From NCBI GenBank assembly GCA_028693955.1, contig JAQUUH010000009.1, positions 1 to 36,645 on the forward strand: 36,645 nt of DNA. The letters run 5' to 3'. The translations under genes and the position numbers were made by a program. The notes below the pieces were generated by a model. It saw only the letters and a program-made list of their open reading frames with translations. It did not search any database and was not told where the DNA came from. Positions within the stretch are counted from its first letter, which is position 1; the number at the start of each line of letters is the position of its first letter. Shown one piece after another: positions 7,796 to 17,871 of the stretch. Origin of the DNA: Bacilli bacterium (lineage in GTDB: Bacteria > Bacillota_I > Bacilli_A > RFN20 > UBA1709).

Positions 7796-8095
7796 TTACT
7801 CCTCCTTAAAAATTCCTCTAGATAAACGAGATATAAAGTTTACCTTTTCACCAACAACTACAAGCTCTTCTTCAATATTCTCTAAACGACCTGTTATTTG
7901 TAAAAACTGACCAGGATGATAATACTGATTAATCGAATCCGCAATACCTTTCCATAAAGTACACTTTATTAATTCTTCTTTTACACTTCCATCAATTTCT
8001 CTAAAATCTTTTTCAACAGAAAGAATTAAATAATATTGATTCCCGCTTTTAAATACCTTTACTACTTTACCAAATAAAGCAACGATATTTAACAT
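7796..8095 (-). CDS. Short single-stranded-DNA-binding-like OB-fold protein
   Basis: The 99-residue protein looks like one SSB-type OB fold: MLNIVALFGKVVKVF, ELIKCTLWKGIADSI, and a strand-rich centre with PGQFLQITGRLENIEE. It lacks the glycine-rich linker and acidic tail that canonical SSB uses to bind partner proteins, so it is more like SsbB/YwpH-type or PriB-like short proteins. The start at 8095 has GGAGG 5 bases upstream. The ATG at 8107 is part of that ribosome site. A TATAAT sits upstream on this strand in the 71-base gap before acpS. It heads the thyA-folA-plsC unit with 3 bases to thyA, which suggests a link to DNA precursor supply. Confidence 0.75.
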   Translation of the reverse strand: MLNIVALFGKVVKVFKSGNQYYLILSVEKDFREIDGSVKEELIKCTLWKGIADSINQYYHPGQFLQITGRLENIEEELVVVGEKVNFISRLSRGIFKEE

Positions 8096-8166
8096 AGTCT
8101 CCTCCATAATTATGACATATATATATTATACATTAGTAATAATATATATGCGATAATAAATGTTTT

Positions 8167-8490
8167 TTATTCCTCAATTATTACAAAAGCAATAACATAT
8201 TCTCCATCATGAGAAATTGATAAATGTGCTTTTGGATCACTTATTATAACTCCAAGTTTTTTATCATCTAATATTTCAATATCATGATATCCAAGATCTC
8301 TATTTTTTTTAGCCTTATAATATGCCTCTTTAGCACAAAACCTACCGGCTAGATATTCAACTTTTCGTAAATCACTTAATTTAGTGTATTGAGAAAATTC
8401 TATTTCACTTAAAATCTTTTGAACAAACTTCCCATCCTTTGAAAAAAACCTTTTTATTAATGCAATATCTACACCTATTCCTTTAATCAT
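8167..8490 (-). CDS. acpS: Holo-[acyl-carrier-protein] synthase
   Basis: It transfers phosphopantetheine from CoA to acyl carrier protein, activating fatty acid synthesis. The protein is 107 residues, slightly short for the family. The motifs are GIGVDIALIKR with the Mg-binding Asp, AGRFCAKEAYYKAKK with the second metal ligand Glu, and LSISHDGEYVIAFVI. The ATG at 8490 follows AAAGGAG with 6-base spacing. The longer frame to 8520 adds a basic stretch unlike AcpS. Its start overlaps the end of ymfH by 8 bases, so it is probably the last gene of the ftsK-ymfF-ymfH-acpS unit. Confidence 0.92.
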   Translation of the reverse strand: MIKGIGVDIALIKRFFSKDGKFVQKILSEIEFSQYTKLSDLRKVEYLAGRFCAKEAYYKAKKNRDLGYHDIEILDDKKLGVIISDPKAHLSISHDGEYVIAFVIIEE

Positions 8491-9784
8491 TTTTTTTCTC
8501 CTTTTGAGGTTTAATAACAAAAGTGGCTTTTGAAGCTTTTTTAAATTGTTTTCCTACATAATCTATATCTTCTACTGATATTGATTTAATTAAAGATATT
8601 TCCTCCATTAAATCTAAATTATTAATATATCCATCAACATAACTTATTGCATAATCTAATGGACTCTCTAATTTCTTTAAAGAAATCCCTACATATAAAT
8701 TCTTGATCCTTTCTATTGCTAGTATATTACTTTGAGCATCAAAAGAAGATATAGCTTCTTCAATCTCTTTTTGATACTTATCATAATCTAGAACCTCACT
8801 AAGCAATATTGAAAAGTTACATTTTTTCTTGTTCTCGTGCATAAATTGAATTGGAGAAGTTATAACATTTTTTGAATACAATTTCTCATTAAGTGCAGAA
8901 CTTTCGGAAAAAATACAATTCATATATATAGAAAAAGCTATTATTAACTTGTTTTTTGTTACTGCACCCAAGGATTTGTCAAATTCTGGAAATTTGTATC
9001 CTAAACTAACAATCATTGTCGAAATTGGCATTTCTATTTCTTTATAATTTTCTAACACTTTATTTGATTCATAATAATCATAATCTTTATACAAAAATCT
9101 TTTTTCAAAGTTCTTCTTGTTTTGATTATTTTTTATAGTATCTTCTATAGAATCAGGATCAACATTACCAACAATTACTAATATCATATTGCTAGGATGA
9201 TAAAAAGTTTTATGGCAAACTTCTAAGTCTAAAAGAGATGTACACTTAACATCACTTGGAGAACCACCTATATCTAATCTAATAGGATTATACTCGTATA
9301 AACAGTTTAATATTCCTTTAATTGCTCTTGATTCGGGATTATCCTCGTACATATTTAATTCTTCAACAATTATATTTTTTTCTTTTTCAACACTTTGGGG
9401 AGTTATATTTAATTCTTGAACAAAATCTAAAAGCAAATTTACATTTTCTTCAATTTTATCAGATGTTAAAAAATAATAAGCTGTTTTATCATATGTTGTA
9501 AAAGCATTAGAAATAGCTCCAATTTCTGAAAAAAGATCAAAAACTTGCCCTTTTTTATTATCAAACAATCTATGTTCTAAAAAATGAGCAATTCCTGGTT
9601 TTACAACTATTTTTTTATTATGATAGTTTATAATACCATTTGAATATAAAGAGCCAAATTTAGTAGCTATAATACCTGCGCATTTTGTATATCCTTTTTT
9701 AGGAATAACAATAACTTTCAGACCGTTTTCTAAATCTGTAGTATAAACTTTTTCATTCAATTTTTCGTAACTTTTTTTTAGCAT
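8483..9784 (-). CDS. ymfH: M16-family zinc peptidase, catalytic member of the pair
   Basis: The 433-residue protein is an M16 (pitrilysin/processing-peptidase-like) metalloprotease. The inverted zinc motif HxxEH is intact as His67-Phe-Leu-Glu70-His71. The distal Glu ligand lies in the segment EKNIIVEEL around residue 141. GAISNAFTTYDKTAYYF is the substrate-pocket strand region. It corresponds to YmfH of B. subtilis, which follows YmfF as here. M16 enzymes of this type act as pairs with one catalytic and one non-catalytic partner. The natural substrate is unknown. The ATG overlaps the ymfF stop by one base (TAATG), with AAGGTGAG upstream. Confidence 0.9.
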   Translation of the reverse strand: MLKKSYEKLNEKVYTTDLENGLKVIVIPKKGYTKCAGIIATKFGSLYSNGIINYHNKKIVVKPGIAHFLEHRLFDNKKGQVFDLFSEIGAISNAFTTYDKTAYYFLTSDKIEENVNLLLDFVQELNITPQSVEKEKNIIVEELNMYEDNPESRAIKGILNCLYEYNPIRLDIGGSPSDVKCTSLLDLEVCHKTFYHPSNMILVIVGNVDPDSIEDTIKNNQNKKNFEKRFLYKDYDYYESNKVLENYKEIEMPISTMIVSLGYKFPEFDKSLGAVTKNKLIIAFSIYMNCIFSESSALNEKLYSKNVITSPIQFMHENKKKCNFSILLSEVLDYDKYQKEIEEAISSFDAQSNILAIERIKNLYVGISLKKLESPLDYAISYVDGYINNLDLMEEISLIKSISVEDIDYVGKQFKKASKATFVIKPQKEKKND

Positions 9785-11058
9785 TAATCTCTCACCTTAC
9801 CTTGCTTTAAACAATATTCAAGCATAAAATAAGCTTTTTTCGCTACCCTAATAACATCTTCTAAATTCACTTTACTTATGTTTTCATAATATTCTTCTAA
9901 ACTATATGTCTTTTTATAATTTTGATTGCTTGAAAGAAAATCTATTGTATTGCTTGCACTGTCAAAACTACCTTTAATTGTTGATAGATATAGTTTGCGA
10001 TTAAGTTCTAAATCTTCTTTAGTAAATTTTCCTTCCTGAATATCATTTAATTGCTTTTTTATTAATTCTTTTGTTTTTTCATAATTTGAATAATCAATTC
10101 CTGAAGATACAATTATACAACCACTACTAGCAACGTAATTAGAAGAAATACTATAACAAAGACTATTTTCTTCTCTAATATTTTTAAAAAGTTTGGAAAG
10201 AGGTGTTCCACCAAAAATAGCATTAAAAAGAATTCCCGCAAAAAAGTCATTACTATCTCTTGTTATAGGAAAATGAATTATTTGTATTAATTGTGTTTGA
10301 TTGAAGGCTCTTTTTTCTTGTATTTCTTGATAATCAAGTCTTGGTATTTGGTAATCTGAAAATATTTTTTTGCTATTTTTAAAATTTTCTTTATAAAAAT
10401 GTTCTTTTATCAAATTCTCAATTTTTTTACTATTAAAGTCTCCAACAATATAAATTTCTATTGGTCTAGAGGTTACTTTCTTATATTGCGCATAAACATC
10501 TTCATTTTTTAATTTTTTAATATCTTTTAAAGAACCAAAAACAGATATTTTTATTGGATGAGAAACTTTTAAATATGATAAAGCTCTTTCCAAAGAATAT
10601 GCTTCCTTGTCATTTTTTCTAGAAAGTAAGGAATAATATTTCCTGTTTTTAACATTTAAAAAGGTATCCTCATCAAAAAGATTGTTTTCAACCAAAGGAT
10701 TATAAATAATTTCGTGTATAAAATCAAAAACTTTATTAAAAAAAGAATCATCTTCCTGAACATATTGAGTATTGACAAAATTTGCCCGTATCCCAAAAAT
10801 ATTAATTCTGCCGACATTGCTAACATATGTGTCTACATCTGTTCCATATAATTCTTCTTTTTTTTCTGACAATCTTTTAACACTAGGATATTTTTTTGAA
10901 CTTTCATTTAAAATTGAAGATAAAACAGATAAAGCAGTAGACTCTTTTTTTATTGCCTTATCTTTAAACAAAATTTTAAGTGTAATAGTTTTAAATTTTT
11001 GAGTATGAACTAAATTAAGAATAAGATTTTTATTTATTTGTATTTTGTCAATTTTCAT
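9784..11058 (-). CDS. ymfF: M16-family peptidase-like protein, non-catalytic partner
   Basis: This 424-residue M16 homologue lacks the zinc motif. Where HxxEH is expected it reads SVLSSILNESSKKYPS. The fold features remain: SEKKEELYGTDVDTYVSNVG, the hinge, and a C-terminal half with FFAGILFNAIFGGTPLSKLF and IREENSLCYSISS, which resembles the basic/Tyr substrate-binding patch of non-catalytic M16 subunits. By position and sequence it is YmfF. It probably dimerises with YmfH. The ATG at 11058 has AGGAGG 7 bases upstream. It is 19 bases downstream of ftsK. Confidence 0.87.
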   Translation of the reverse strand: MKIDKIQINKNLILNLVHTQKFKTITLKILFKDKAIKKESTALSVLSSILNESSKKYPSVKRLSEKKEELYGTDVDTYVSNVGRINIFGIRANFVNTQYVQEDDSFFNKVFDFIHEIIYNPLVENNLFDEDTFLNVKNRKYYSLLSRKNDKEAYSLERALSYLKVSHPIKISVFGSLKDIKKLKNEDVYAQYKKVTSRPIEIYIVGDFNSKKIENLIKEHFYKENFKNSKKIFSDYQIPRLDYQEIQEKRAFNQTQLIQIIHFPITRDSNDFFAGILFNAIFGGTPLSKLFKNIREENSLCYSISSNYVASSGCIIVSSGIDYSNYEKTKELIKKQLNDIQEGKFTKEDLELNRKLYLSTIKGSFDSASNTIDFLSSNQNYKKTYSLEEYYENISKVNLEDVIRVAKKAYFMLEYCLKQGKVRD

Positions 11059-11077
11059 TAAATTACCTCCTGATAAG

Positions 11078-13783
11078 TTATTGATTTAAAAAAGCTTTTA
11101 TTGAGTTACAATAAACCTCACGAGGCTTGGATCCATTTGGTGGACCAACAAATCCTTCTTCTTCTAAACGATCAATAATTCTTGCAGCTTTTGGAAATCC
11201 AATAGTAAATTTCCTTTGTAAATATGAAACACTAACTGTATTTTGAGATTGTAAAAACTCAAGAATTTGTTTATAAAATTCATCGGCTGAACTATCAGAG
11301 AATCCTTCTCCATTAAAACTCATTTGCCCTGATGAAGTGTTTGGTTCAAGATTCATAAAATCTTGATTATATTCTGGAGAGCCTTGTCTACATATAAATT
11401 CTACAATTCGATCAATTTCTTCATCTTTGACAAAAGCTCCTTGAACTCTTTGCATTGGAGAATAACCTTGGATATTAGCAAACATATCTCCTTTTCCAAG
11501 TAGTTCTTCAGCTCCGCCTTCATCAAGAATTGTTCTTGAATCAATTTGTGAAGCCACTGCAAAAGCAATTCTTGATGGTATATTAGCTTTTATAACACCT
11601 GTTATTACATCTACTGATGGCCTTTGAGTTGCTACAATCATATGAATACCTACTGCTCTAGCCAATTGTGTTATTCTACGAATGCTTTCTTCAACTGCAC
11701 CTTGAGCAATTAACATTAAATCAGCAAGTTCATCAACTATAACAACTAGATATGGTAATTTTTCTTCATTAAAATCAGCTGCAGAAGAGTTAAATAGTTC
11801 AATATTCTTTTTCCCGTATTTTTCAAATAATTCATATCTTTTTTCCATAAGTTCAACAACTTTCCCTAATGCTACCGCCGCTTTTTTTGAATCAGTTATA
11901 ACAGGACAAATAAGGTGAGGTAAATTTGCATATGCACTCATTTCCACTCTTTTTGGATCTATAATCATTAATTTAACCTCATCTGGTGTTGCTCTCATTA
12001 ACAAAGAAACAATAACTGTATTCATACATACAGATTTACCAGAACCAGTTGCACCAGCAATTAGTAAATGCGGTGTTTTATTGATTTCAAAAACTATTGT
12101 TTGACCTGTGACATCTTTACCAATTGCAGCCAATAGTTTCTCATCTTTTTTAGAAAAAGGAACATCGCTAATGACTTCTTTAAAAGATACATTACTTCTT
12201 ATTATATTAGGTATTTCTATTCCCACATAAGACTTACCCGGAATTGGAGTCAAAATATTAATTTTTTCAGCGGAAACAGCCATCATTATATCATTTTTTA
12301 TTTGATTGAATTGACTTACCTTAACATCACTATCAACATCTATTTCAAACCTTGTAAATGATGGTGCAGTTATAAAGTTTATAACTCTAGCCTTAATCCC
12401 TAAACTTTGAAATTTATTATTTAATCTAATTACATTTAGTTGTGCTGCTTCTTTATTTTTTGTTATATCACTCATAATAGGTTCATCTAATAAACTAATA
12501 CTTGGTAAATGATAGCTTTTTCTGGATGATTTTTTCAACAAAACTTCATCATTATTTTTAGTATCATCTATGTTATCTTTTTCTAAAGAAGCAAAACCAG
12601 TATTAAATTTTTCTTCATTAGTTTCCTTTTCAATGTTAACTTGTTTATTATCATCTTTTTTAATTTTAAAATTATCTTCACCATTATAAAAATCATCTAT
12701 TACCTCTACAACGCCTTCTTTATTAGAAACTTTTCGAGTTTCTTTTGAAGGGGCAAATACACCACCTTGAGTATTATCATAATCTTTATCAATATCAAAA
12801 TTACTCTCATGGTCTATATTTTTTCCAGTGTTAGCTGCTTGATAATCATCTTCAATAACACTCTCTTTAAATATATTAAATTTTTTACCAGCACTTTTAA
12901 GAGCACTTGTATTTTGAGAATCCAAATCATTTGCAGAAGCATTATTATTAAAATCTACAGGATTATCTTTAAAAATATTAAATGCAGATTTTGAACCAGA
13001 AACTTTATTTTCGCGAGGCGGAACATAATTGTTTTTATAAAATGAATTTTCAGGATGAACTGGTTCTTCTTCTTCAACCCTAATACCTGTAGAATATTTT
13101 TGTAATTCTTCTTTTTCATCTAGAAAAACATTTTTATTCTCATCAAAAAATTGACTAAATTGCCTCTCTCTCATCTCTTTCTTCTTTTTTTCTTTTGCTA
13201 CATATATATCCTTACGATGAATTATTTTTTCTCCTACAAAATATACAATTGGTTTTAAAACTAAAAATGCCATCAATATCAAACCAATTAAATAAATAAA
13301 TCTAGTTATACTTGTACCCATAAGACTAGAAAATAATGAAAAGAAGAAAAAACCAATTATACCTCCACCAATTTTAGAATTTAAAATAGAAGAATAACTA
13401 TTTTCAAGCAAAGAGAATCTAGCACCATATTCCTTGAAAACCGATTTAAATTCTATTGCATAATCACTTAAAGCAATTAATCCAAAAAATATTATCAAGA
13501 TAAAAGCCAAAAGTGTAATATTAAATTTAATTTTTATAAATCTCTTTTTAAATATGAAAATTAATCCTAGCGATAACAATATCAAAAAAATCAATGGATA
13601 TAACATGCCAAAAAGATAAATAAATATATATGAAAAAATTCTTCCTATATTAATCAATGGTTCCACAAAAACTATTAAAGAAACTAGAACCATTAACAAT
13701 CCAACTAGGAATGCTCTTGTAGAATCACTAAAGAGTAGTTTATCTTTATTTATCTTGGAATTTATCTTATTGCCTTTTAGCAT
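11078..13783 (-). CDS. ftsK: FtsK/SpoIIIE-family DNA translocase
   Basis: This is a membrane-anchored hexameric ATPase that pumps chromosomal DNA through the closing septum. The 901-residue chain has an N-terminal domain with about four membrane helices (residues roughly 20-190). A long acidic, low-complexity linker (about 200-430) follows, then the alpha/beta motor with Walker A GATGSGKSV near residue 577 and Walker B VVIVDELADLM. A C-terminal winged-helix gamma domain (SVSYLQRKFTIGFPKAARI) would read KOPS/SRS-type polar sequences. The ATG at 13783 follows AGGTGA; a GTG 9 bases upstream overlaps that site. A TATAAT lies at 13802-13807 on this strand. Whether it serves sporulation (SpoIIIE) or only division cannot be told. 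Confidence 0.95.
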   Translation of the reverse strand: MLKGNKINSKINKDKLLFSDSTRAFLVGLLMVLVSLIVFVEPLINIGRIFSYIFIYLFGMLYPLIFLILLSLGLIFIFKKRFIKIKFNITLLAFILIIFFGLIALSDYAIEFKSVFKEYGARFSLLENSYSSILNSKIGGGIIGFFFFSLFSSLMGTSITRFIYLIGLILMAFLVLKPIVYFVGEKIIHRKDIYVAKEKKKKEMRERQFSQFFDENKNVFLDEKEELQKYSTGIRVEEEEPVHPENSFYKNNYVPPRENKVSGSKSAFNIFKDNPVDFNNNASANDLDSQNTSALKSAGKKFNIFKESVIEDDYQAANTGKNIDHESNFDIDKDYDNTQGGVFAPSKETRKVSNKEGVVEVIDDFYNGEDNFKIKKDDNKQVNIEKETNEEKFNTGFASLEKDNIDDTKNNDEVLLKKSSRKSYHLPSISLLDEPIMSDITKNKEAAQLNVIRLNNKFQSLGIKARVINFITAPSFTRFEIDVDSDVKVSQFNQIKNDIMMAVSAEKINILTPIPGKSYVGIEIPNIIRSNVSFKEVISDVPFSKKDEKLLAAIGKDVTGQTIVFEINKTPHLLIAGATGSGKSVCMNTVIVSLLMRATPDEVKLMIIDPKRVEMSAYANLPHLICPVITDSKKAAVALGKVVELMEKRYELFEKYGKKNIELFNSSAADFNEEKLPYLVVIVDELADLMLIAQGAVEESIRRITQLARAVGIHMIVATQRPSVDVITGVIKANIPSRIAFAVASQIDSRTILDEGGAEELLGKGDMFANIQGYSPMQRVQGAFVKDEEIDRIVEFICRQGSPEYNQDFMNLEPNTSSGQMSFNGEGFSDSSADEFYKQILEFLQSQNTVSVSYLQRKFTIGFPKAARIIDRLEEEGFVGPPNGSKPREVYCNSIKAFLNQ

Positions 13784-13824
13784 TCTTATCACCTAATTAA
13801 TATTATAAAACATTAGAATAAATT

Positions 13825-13848
13825 AAAAAAGTCAAAACTGACTTTTTT
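13825..13848 (-). terminator. Terminator downstream of the RNase J gene
   Basis: A 10-base perfect stem, AAAAAAGTCA (13825-13834) with TGACTTTTTT (13839-13848) and loop AAAC, lies between the RNase J stop and the ftsK start. It marks the end of the upstream unit, so ftsK needs its own promoter or read-through. Confidence 0.8.
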
Positions 13849-13858
13849 AATGATATTA

Positions 13859-15526
13859 CTATACTTCTACTATAACTGGTAAAACCATCGGATCTTTACC
13901 TGTTGCTTTTCTTACAAAGAAATTTACTTTATCTCTTATTTTCACTTTTGTTTCATCAAACTTTATATTCCCAGATTCTAGAGATTCAAGAACTAATGTT
14001 TGAAATAGTTGAGTTAATTCCTTTAAAAAATCATCTGCATCTTTCAAAAATATTAACCCTCTCATTTGAACATCAGGACCAGCAATAATCTCTTTCTTTT
14101 TAGTATCAACAGTAATTCCTAAAATCAATACTCCGTTATCTGACAACTTTTGACGATCATTTATAGCTTGACTTCCAACATCACCAATTCCTAATCCATC
14201 TATCATTACCTCACCAACAGGAACAGAATCAGCAAGCCCTTTATATACACCATCTTCAAATGTAACAACCATTCCATTATCACAAACAAAAACATTTTTA
14301 TGATTATATCCTTGTTGCATCCCAACAGCAATCTGAGCATTAGCAATTAAATGTCTATATTCCCCCTTAACTGGCATGTAATATTTAGGATGAAAAATAC
14401 TTAACATCATTTTTATATCTTCTTCATGAGCATGCATTGATGATAATTGTTTTTTCTTAATATTCAAGATATTAGCACCTGTTTTATAAAGTTCATCTAT
14501 GGCTCTTGTAGAAATCACTTCTAACCCTGGAATTGATGGTGACCCAATGATAAACATATCTGTTGATTTTATCTTTAATCCCACATCACTCTCACCACCA
14601 GCAATTTGTTCTAAAGTTCTAAATAAATATTCTCCGATTCCTGAAATAATAATTACAGCATCTTCATTACCGGGACGATTTAATTCATCTTTACTAAGTT
14701 GCAATGTAGGTGGTATTGATAAAATACCGAACTTTGAAACTGCTCCTAAAACATGTTTCATCTCTTCATCATATATAACTATTTTTCTTTGATATTTGAC
14801 TGCTAAATCAATGATTTCTCTAATCCCAAAAAGATTTTGAGTGTAAAATGTTGCAAGTATTCTCCCCTTATGTTCACTAAATATATTTTCAACAATTGGT
14901 GTTAATTTATGGTTTGGTGATGTGTGCCCAGGTTTATCGCAATCAACAGATTCAGTAAGTAAAACTAAAACTTTCTTATCCCCTAACTGAGATAACATAT
15001 TAACATCTGTTCTATATTGTGGTAATGCTCCATAATCTATTATAAAATCACCCGTATAAACAACTAATCCTGATCCAGTATCAATTGCTATTCCTAATGA
15101 TTCTCCAACAGAATGGGTTGTAGAAAAATAATAAACATCATACTTATCAATTTTTGATTTAGAGTTTGGCGCCGCTATACGAAAATCAAAATTAACATTA
15201 AGTTTATAACGCTTTGCAGATGACATTATTAATTCTGCTGTAATACGACTGCAATATATTGGAGCAGGAACATCATTTAAAACATATGGTAAAGCTCCCA
15301 TAATATCATCGTGACCATGGCTAATAAAATAACCCTTCACTCTTTTTTTATTTTTAATTAAATAACCAACATCAGGAATAATCATATCTATTCCTGGCAT
15401 TGAACTCTCTGGATATTTTATTCCAGCCTCTAGAACAAAAATATCATCATTTATTTCGACTACATACATATTCTTACCATTTTCGTCTAGCCCACCTAGA
15501 GCAAAAATTCTTAATTTATTTGGCAT
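13859..15526 (-). CDS. rnjB: RNase J-family protein with an altered metal site (RNase J2-like)
   Basis: This 555-residue metallo-beta-lactamase/beta-CASP protein belongs to the RNase J family (5' exo- and endonuclease of mRNA and rRNA). The key HxHxDH motif reads His70-Gly-His72-Asp-Asp74-Ile75, so the last metal ligand is Ile. Other ligand positions remain: His138 (TTHSVGESLG) and Asp160 (YTGD). The C-terminal HGEYR reads KGEYR and the SGHA loop reads SMHAHEED. Such erosion is typical of the J2 paralogue that partners an active J1. Position also fits rnjB, since B. subtilis has it between pnpA and spoIIIE. The ATG at 15526 follows GGGGG. The gene has its own promoter and a terminator on each side. 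Confidence 0.85.
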   Translation of the reverse strand: MPNKLRIFALGGLDENGKNMYVVEINDDIFVLEAGIKYPESSMPGIDMIIPDVGYLIKNKKRVKGYFISHGHDDIMGALPYVLNDVPAPIYCSRITAELIMSSAKRYKLNVNFDFRIAAPNSKSKIDKYDVYYFSTTHSVGESLGIAIDTGSGLVVYTGDFIIDYGALPQYRTDVNMLSQLGDKKVLVLLTESVDCDKPGHTSPNHKLTPIVENIFSEHKGRILATFYTQNLFGIREIIDLAVKYQRKIVIYDEEMKHVLGAVSKFGILSIPPTLQLSKDELNRPGNEDAVIIISGIGEYLFRTLEQIAGGESDVGLKIKSTDMFIIGSPSIPGLEVISTRAIDELYKTGANILNIKKKQLSSMHAHEEDIKMMLSIFHPKYYMPVKGEYRHLIANAQIAVGMQQGYNHKNVFVCDNGMVVTFEDGVYKGLADSVPVGEVMIDGLGIGDVGSQAINDRQKLSDNGVLILGITVDTKKKEIIAGPDVQMRGLIFLKDADDFLKELTQLFQTLVLESLESGNIKFDETKVKIRDKVNFFVRKATGKDPMVLPVIVEV

Positions 15527-15557
15527 ATTATAACCCCCAATTAATCTTAACTAATTT

Positions 15558-15586
15558 ATTATAACCAATTTATAAAAATATCACAA
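15558..15586 (-). promoter_or_regulatory. Promoter of the RNase J gene
   Basis: The minus strand has -35 TTGTGA (15581-15586), a 17-base spacer and -10 TATAAT (15558-15563). It lies between the pnp terminator and the RNase J start, giving a leader of about 25 bases. Confidence 0.7.
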
Positions 15587-15607
15587 CATTTTTACCGTTT
15601 ATTGATA

Positions 15608-15641
15608 CGAAAATAAAAAGGAAGATTTTTTTACTTCCTTT
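15608..15641 (-). terminator. Intrinsic terminator of pnp
   Basis: On the minus strand AAAGGAAG (from 15641) pairs with CTTCCTTT (ending at 15617) around a 9-base A-rich loop. A T-rich run follows down to about 15608. The pnp stop codon is 15 bases upstream. Confidence 0.8.
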
Positions 15642-15655
15642 AAATATAAAGCTAA

Positions 15656-17812
15656 TTAATTATTTTTTGGCTTCATTTCTTCATTTTTCTTTTCTGGCTT
15701 AGGAAGTAAATCTTTTCTTGAAACATTCACTTTACCTTTTTCATCTATTCCTGTAACAATTACTTTTATAAAATCGCCTAGTTTGAACAAATCTTTTGGA
15801 TGATTTACTCTTTCATGAGCTATTTTTGACACATGGCATAATCCCTCGCATCCAGGAAATAATTCAACAAAAACGCCATAAGCTTCTATTCTTGTTATTT
15901 TACCTTCATAGATTTCACCAACCTTAGCAACTCTTGCAATATCTTCTATCATTTTTGTTGCTTTTCTTAGTGGGTCATAATCTTGATGATATAAAACAAC
16001 ATGACCGTCTTGTCCAATATCTATTTTTACATTATCACATTTTGCAATAATATCATTAATGACTTTTCCTCCAGGACCAATTACATCTCTTATTTTATCA
16101 ATTTCAATATCCATTTGATGAATTTTAAGAGCATATTTTCCTACTTCTTTACGAGGTTGTTTAATTGTAGATTCAATAACATCAAGAATTTCCATTCTTG
16201 CTTTTTTAGCTTGTTTTAGTGCTTTATCAATTATTTCTTTGTTAATTCCTGTAATTTTTATATCCATTTGTAAAGCACAAATTCCATCCCTAGTACCTGC
16301 AACTTTAAAATCCATATCACCTAGATGATCTTCCATTCCTTGAATATCAGTTAAAATCGTATATGGAGCTCCAGAATCAATTGGTCCTTGAGTAATTAAC
16401 CCCATCGCAATTCCTCCAACTGGTGATTTAATAGGTACTCCAGCAGCCATTAAAGCCATTGTGGAAGCACATATTGAAGCTTGAGAAGATGAACCATTAG
16501 ATTCAACAACTTCAGAAACAACCCTAATTGTGTATGGAAAATCTCTTTCATTTGGTATTACTTGGAATAAAGCTCTTTCACCTAAAGCTCCATGTCCTAT
16601 CTCTCTTCTTCCTGGCGAACCCATTCTTCCTGTTTCACCAACAGAAAATGGTGGAAAATTGTAATGATGCATAAAACGTTTATTTTCTTCATCTGTAACA
16701 TTGTCAATAAGTTGAGCATCTCCTAAAGCACCTAAAGTACAAACAGAAATTACTTGAGTTTCACCTCTAGTAAACATTGCTGATCCATGAACTCTAGGTA
16801 GCAAATCTATTTGAGCATCTAATGGTCTAATTTCTTCTATTTTTCTGCCATCAGGACGTACTTTATCTTCAGTAATCAGTCTTCTAACTTCATCTTTTAC
16901 TATATCATGAAGAGCATCTTTTACTTGCTTTAGTGTTTTAGTTTTAAGTTTTTCATCTTCATAACTTTGTTCTTCAAAATGTTTTATTACTTCTTCATTA
17001 ATTTCATCTATTTTTCCGTATCTTTCTAGCTTTTCTTTAATTCTTACTGCATTAATTAAACGATCTTTTGCTTGTTTATTAACTTCAGTTTTAATTTCAG
17101 AAGATACTTCATATAATTCAATTTTACGTTTTTCTTTGCCGACTTTTTTAATTATTTCTTCTTGAAATTCAATTAATTTCTTAATGTGTTCATGTCCAAA
17201 CATTATTGCCTCTAGCATTACTTCTTCACTAACTTCATTTGCGCCAGCCTCAACCATATTAATTGCTTGTTTTGTACCAGCAACAGTTAATTGAACGTCA
17301 GATTTATCATTTTCTTCAATGCTTGGATTAATAATGAACTTTCCATCTACTCTACCAACTTGTACACCAGCTATTGGTCCATTAAATGGAATATCTGAAA
17401 TACACAATGCTAAAGAAGAACCCATCATCGCTGCCATTTCAGGAGAAGCATCTTTATTTACCGATAAAAGTGTATTAACTACTTGGACTTCATTTCTAAA
17501 ACCTTCAGCAAACAAAGGTCTTATTGGTCTATCTATTAAACGAGAAGTTAGTGTTGCGTGTTCACTTGGTCTACCTTCTCTTCTTAAAAAACTTCCTGGA
17601 ATTTTTCCAACAGCATATAACTTCTCTTCAAAAGAAACTGTCAAAGGGAAAAAATCTATGTCTTTTGCAACATCAGACCCTACTGCTGTTGATAAAACAA
17701 CTGTATCATCATATCTAACTAAAACAGCCCCGTCGGCTTGTTTGGCAATCTCACCTATTTCAAAAGTTAGTGTGCGCCCACAAAAATCTTTTGAAAATAC
17801 TTGCTTACCCAT
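15656..17812 (-). CDS. pnp: Polyribonucleotide nucleotidyltransferase (PNPase)
   Basis: A 3'-5' phosphorolytic exoribonuclease of mRNA decay, 718 residues, full length. The first RNase PH domain includes [20 protein letters not shown] and [20 protein letters not shown]. An alpha-helical linker is followed by the second, catalytic RNase PH domain with RTRGETQV-like [11 protein letters not shown] and [18 protein letters not shown]. The KH domain ([15 protein letters not shown]) and S1 domain ([18 protein letters not shown]) close the protein. The ATG at 17812 follows AAGAGGTGATTTA. The downstream terminator is clear, but no promoter is clear upstream, so expression may come from read-through of the rpsO unit. 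Confidence 0.97.
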   Translation of the reverse strand: MGKQVFSKDFCGRTLTFEIGEIAKQADGAVLVRYDDTVVLSTAVGSDVAKDIDFFPLTVSFEEKLYAVGKIPGSFLRREGRPSEHATLTSRLIDRPIRPLFAEGFRNEVQVVNTLLSVNKDASPEMAAMMGSSLALCISDIPFNGPIAGVQVGRVDGKFIINPSIEENDKSDVQLTVAGTKQAINMVEAGANEVSEEVMLEAIMFGHEHIKKLIEFQEEIIKKVGKEKRKIELYEVSSEIKTEVNKQAKDRLINAVRIKEKLERYGKIDEINEEVIKHFEEQSYEDEKLKTKTLKQVKDALHDIVKDEVRRLITEDKVRPDGRKIEEIRPLDAQIDLLPRVHGSAMFTRGETQVISVCTLGALGDAQLIDNVTDEENKRFMHHYNFPPFSVGETGRMGSPGRREIGHGALGERALFQVIPNERDFPYTIRVVSEVVESNGSSSQASICASTMALMAAGVPIKSPVGGIAMGLITQGPIDSGAPYTILTDIQGMEDHLGDMDFKVAGTRDGICALQMDIKITGINKEIIDKALKQAKKARMEILDVIESTIKQPRKEVGKYALKIHQMDIEIDKIRDVIGPGGKVINDIIAKCDNVKIDIGQDGHVVLYHQDYDPLRKATKMIEDIARVAKVGEIYEGKITRIEAYGVFVELFPGCEGLCHVSKIAHERVNHPKDLFKLGDFIKVIVTGIDEKGKVNVSRKDLLPKPEKKNEEMKPKNN

Positions 17813-17871
17813 TAAATCACCTCTTATTTTTCACTATTTTTAATTTTAACACACAATATCTTTAAAAGATA

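Noticed and set aside
17319-17843. 174-residue plus-strand frame opposite pnp
   Set aside because: It lies fully antisense to conserved PNPase codons and resembles no protein; a by-product of coding bias.
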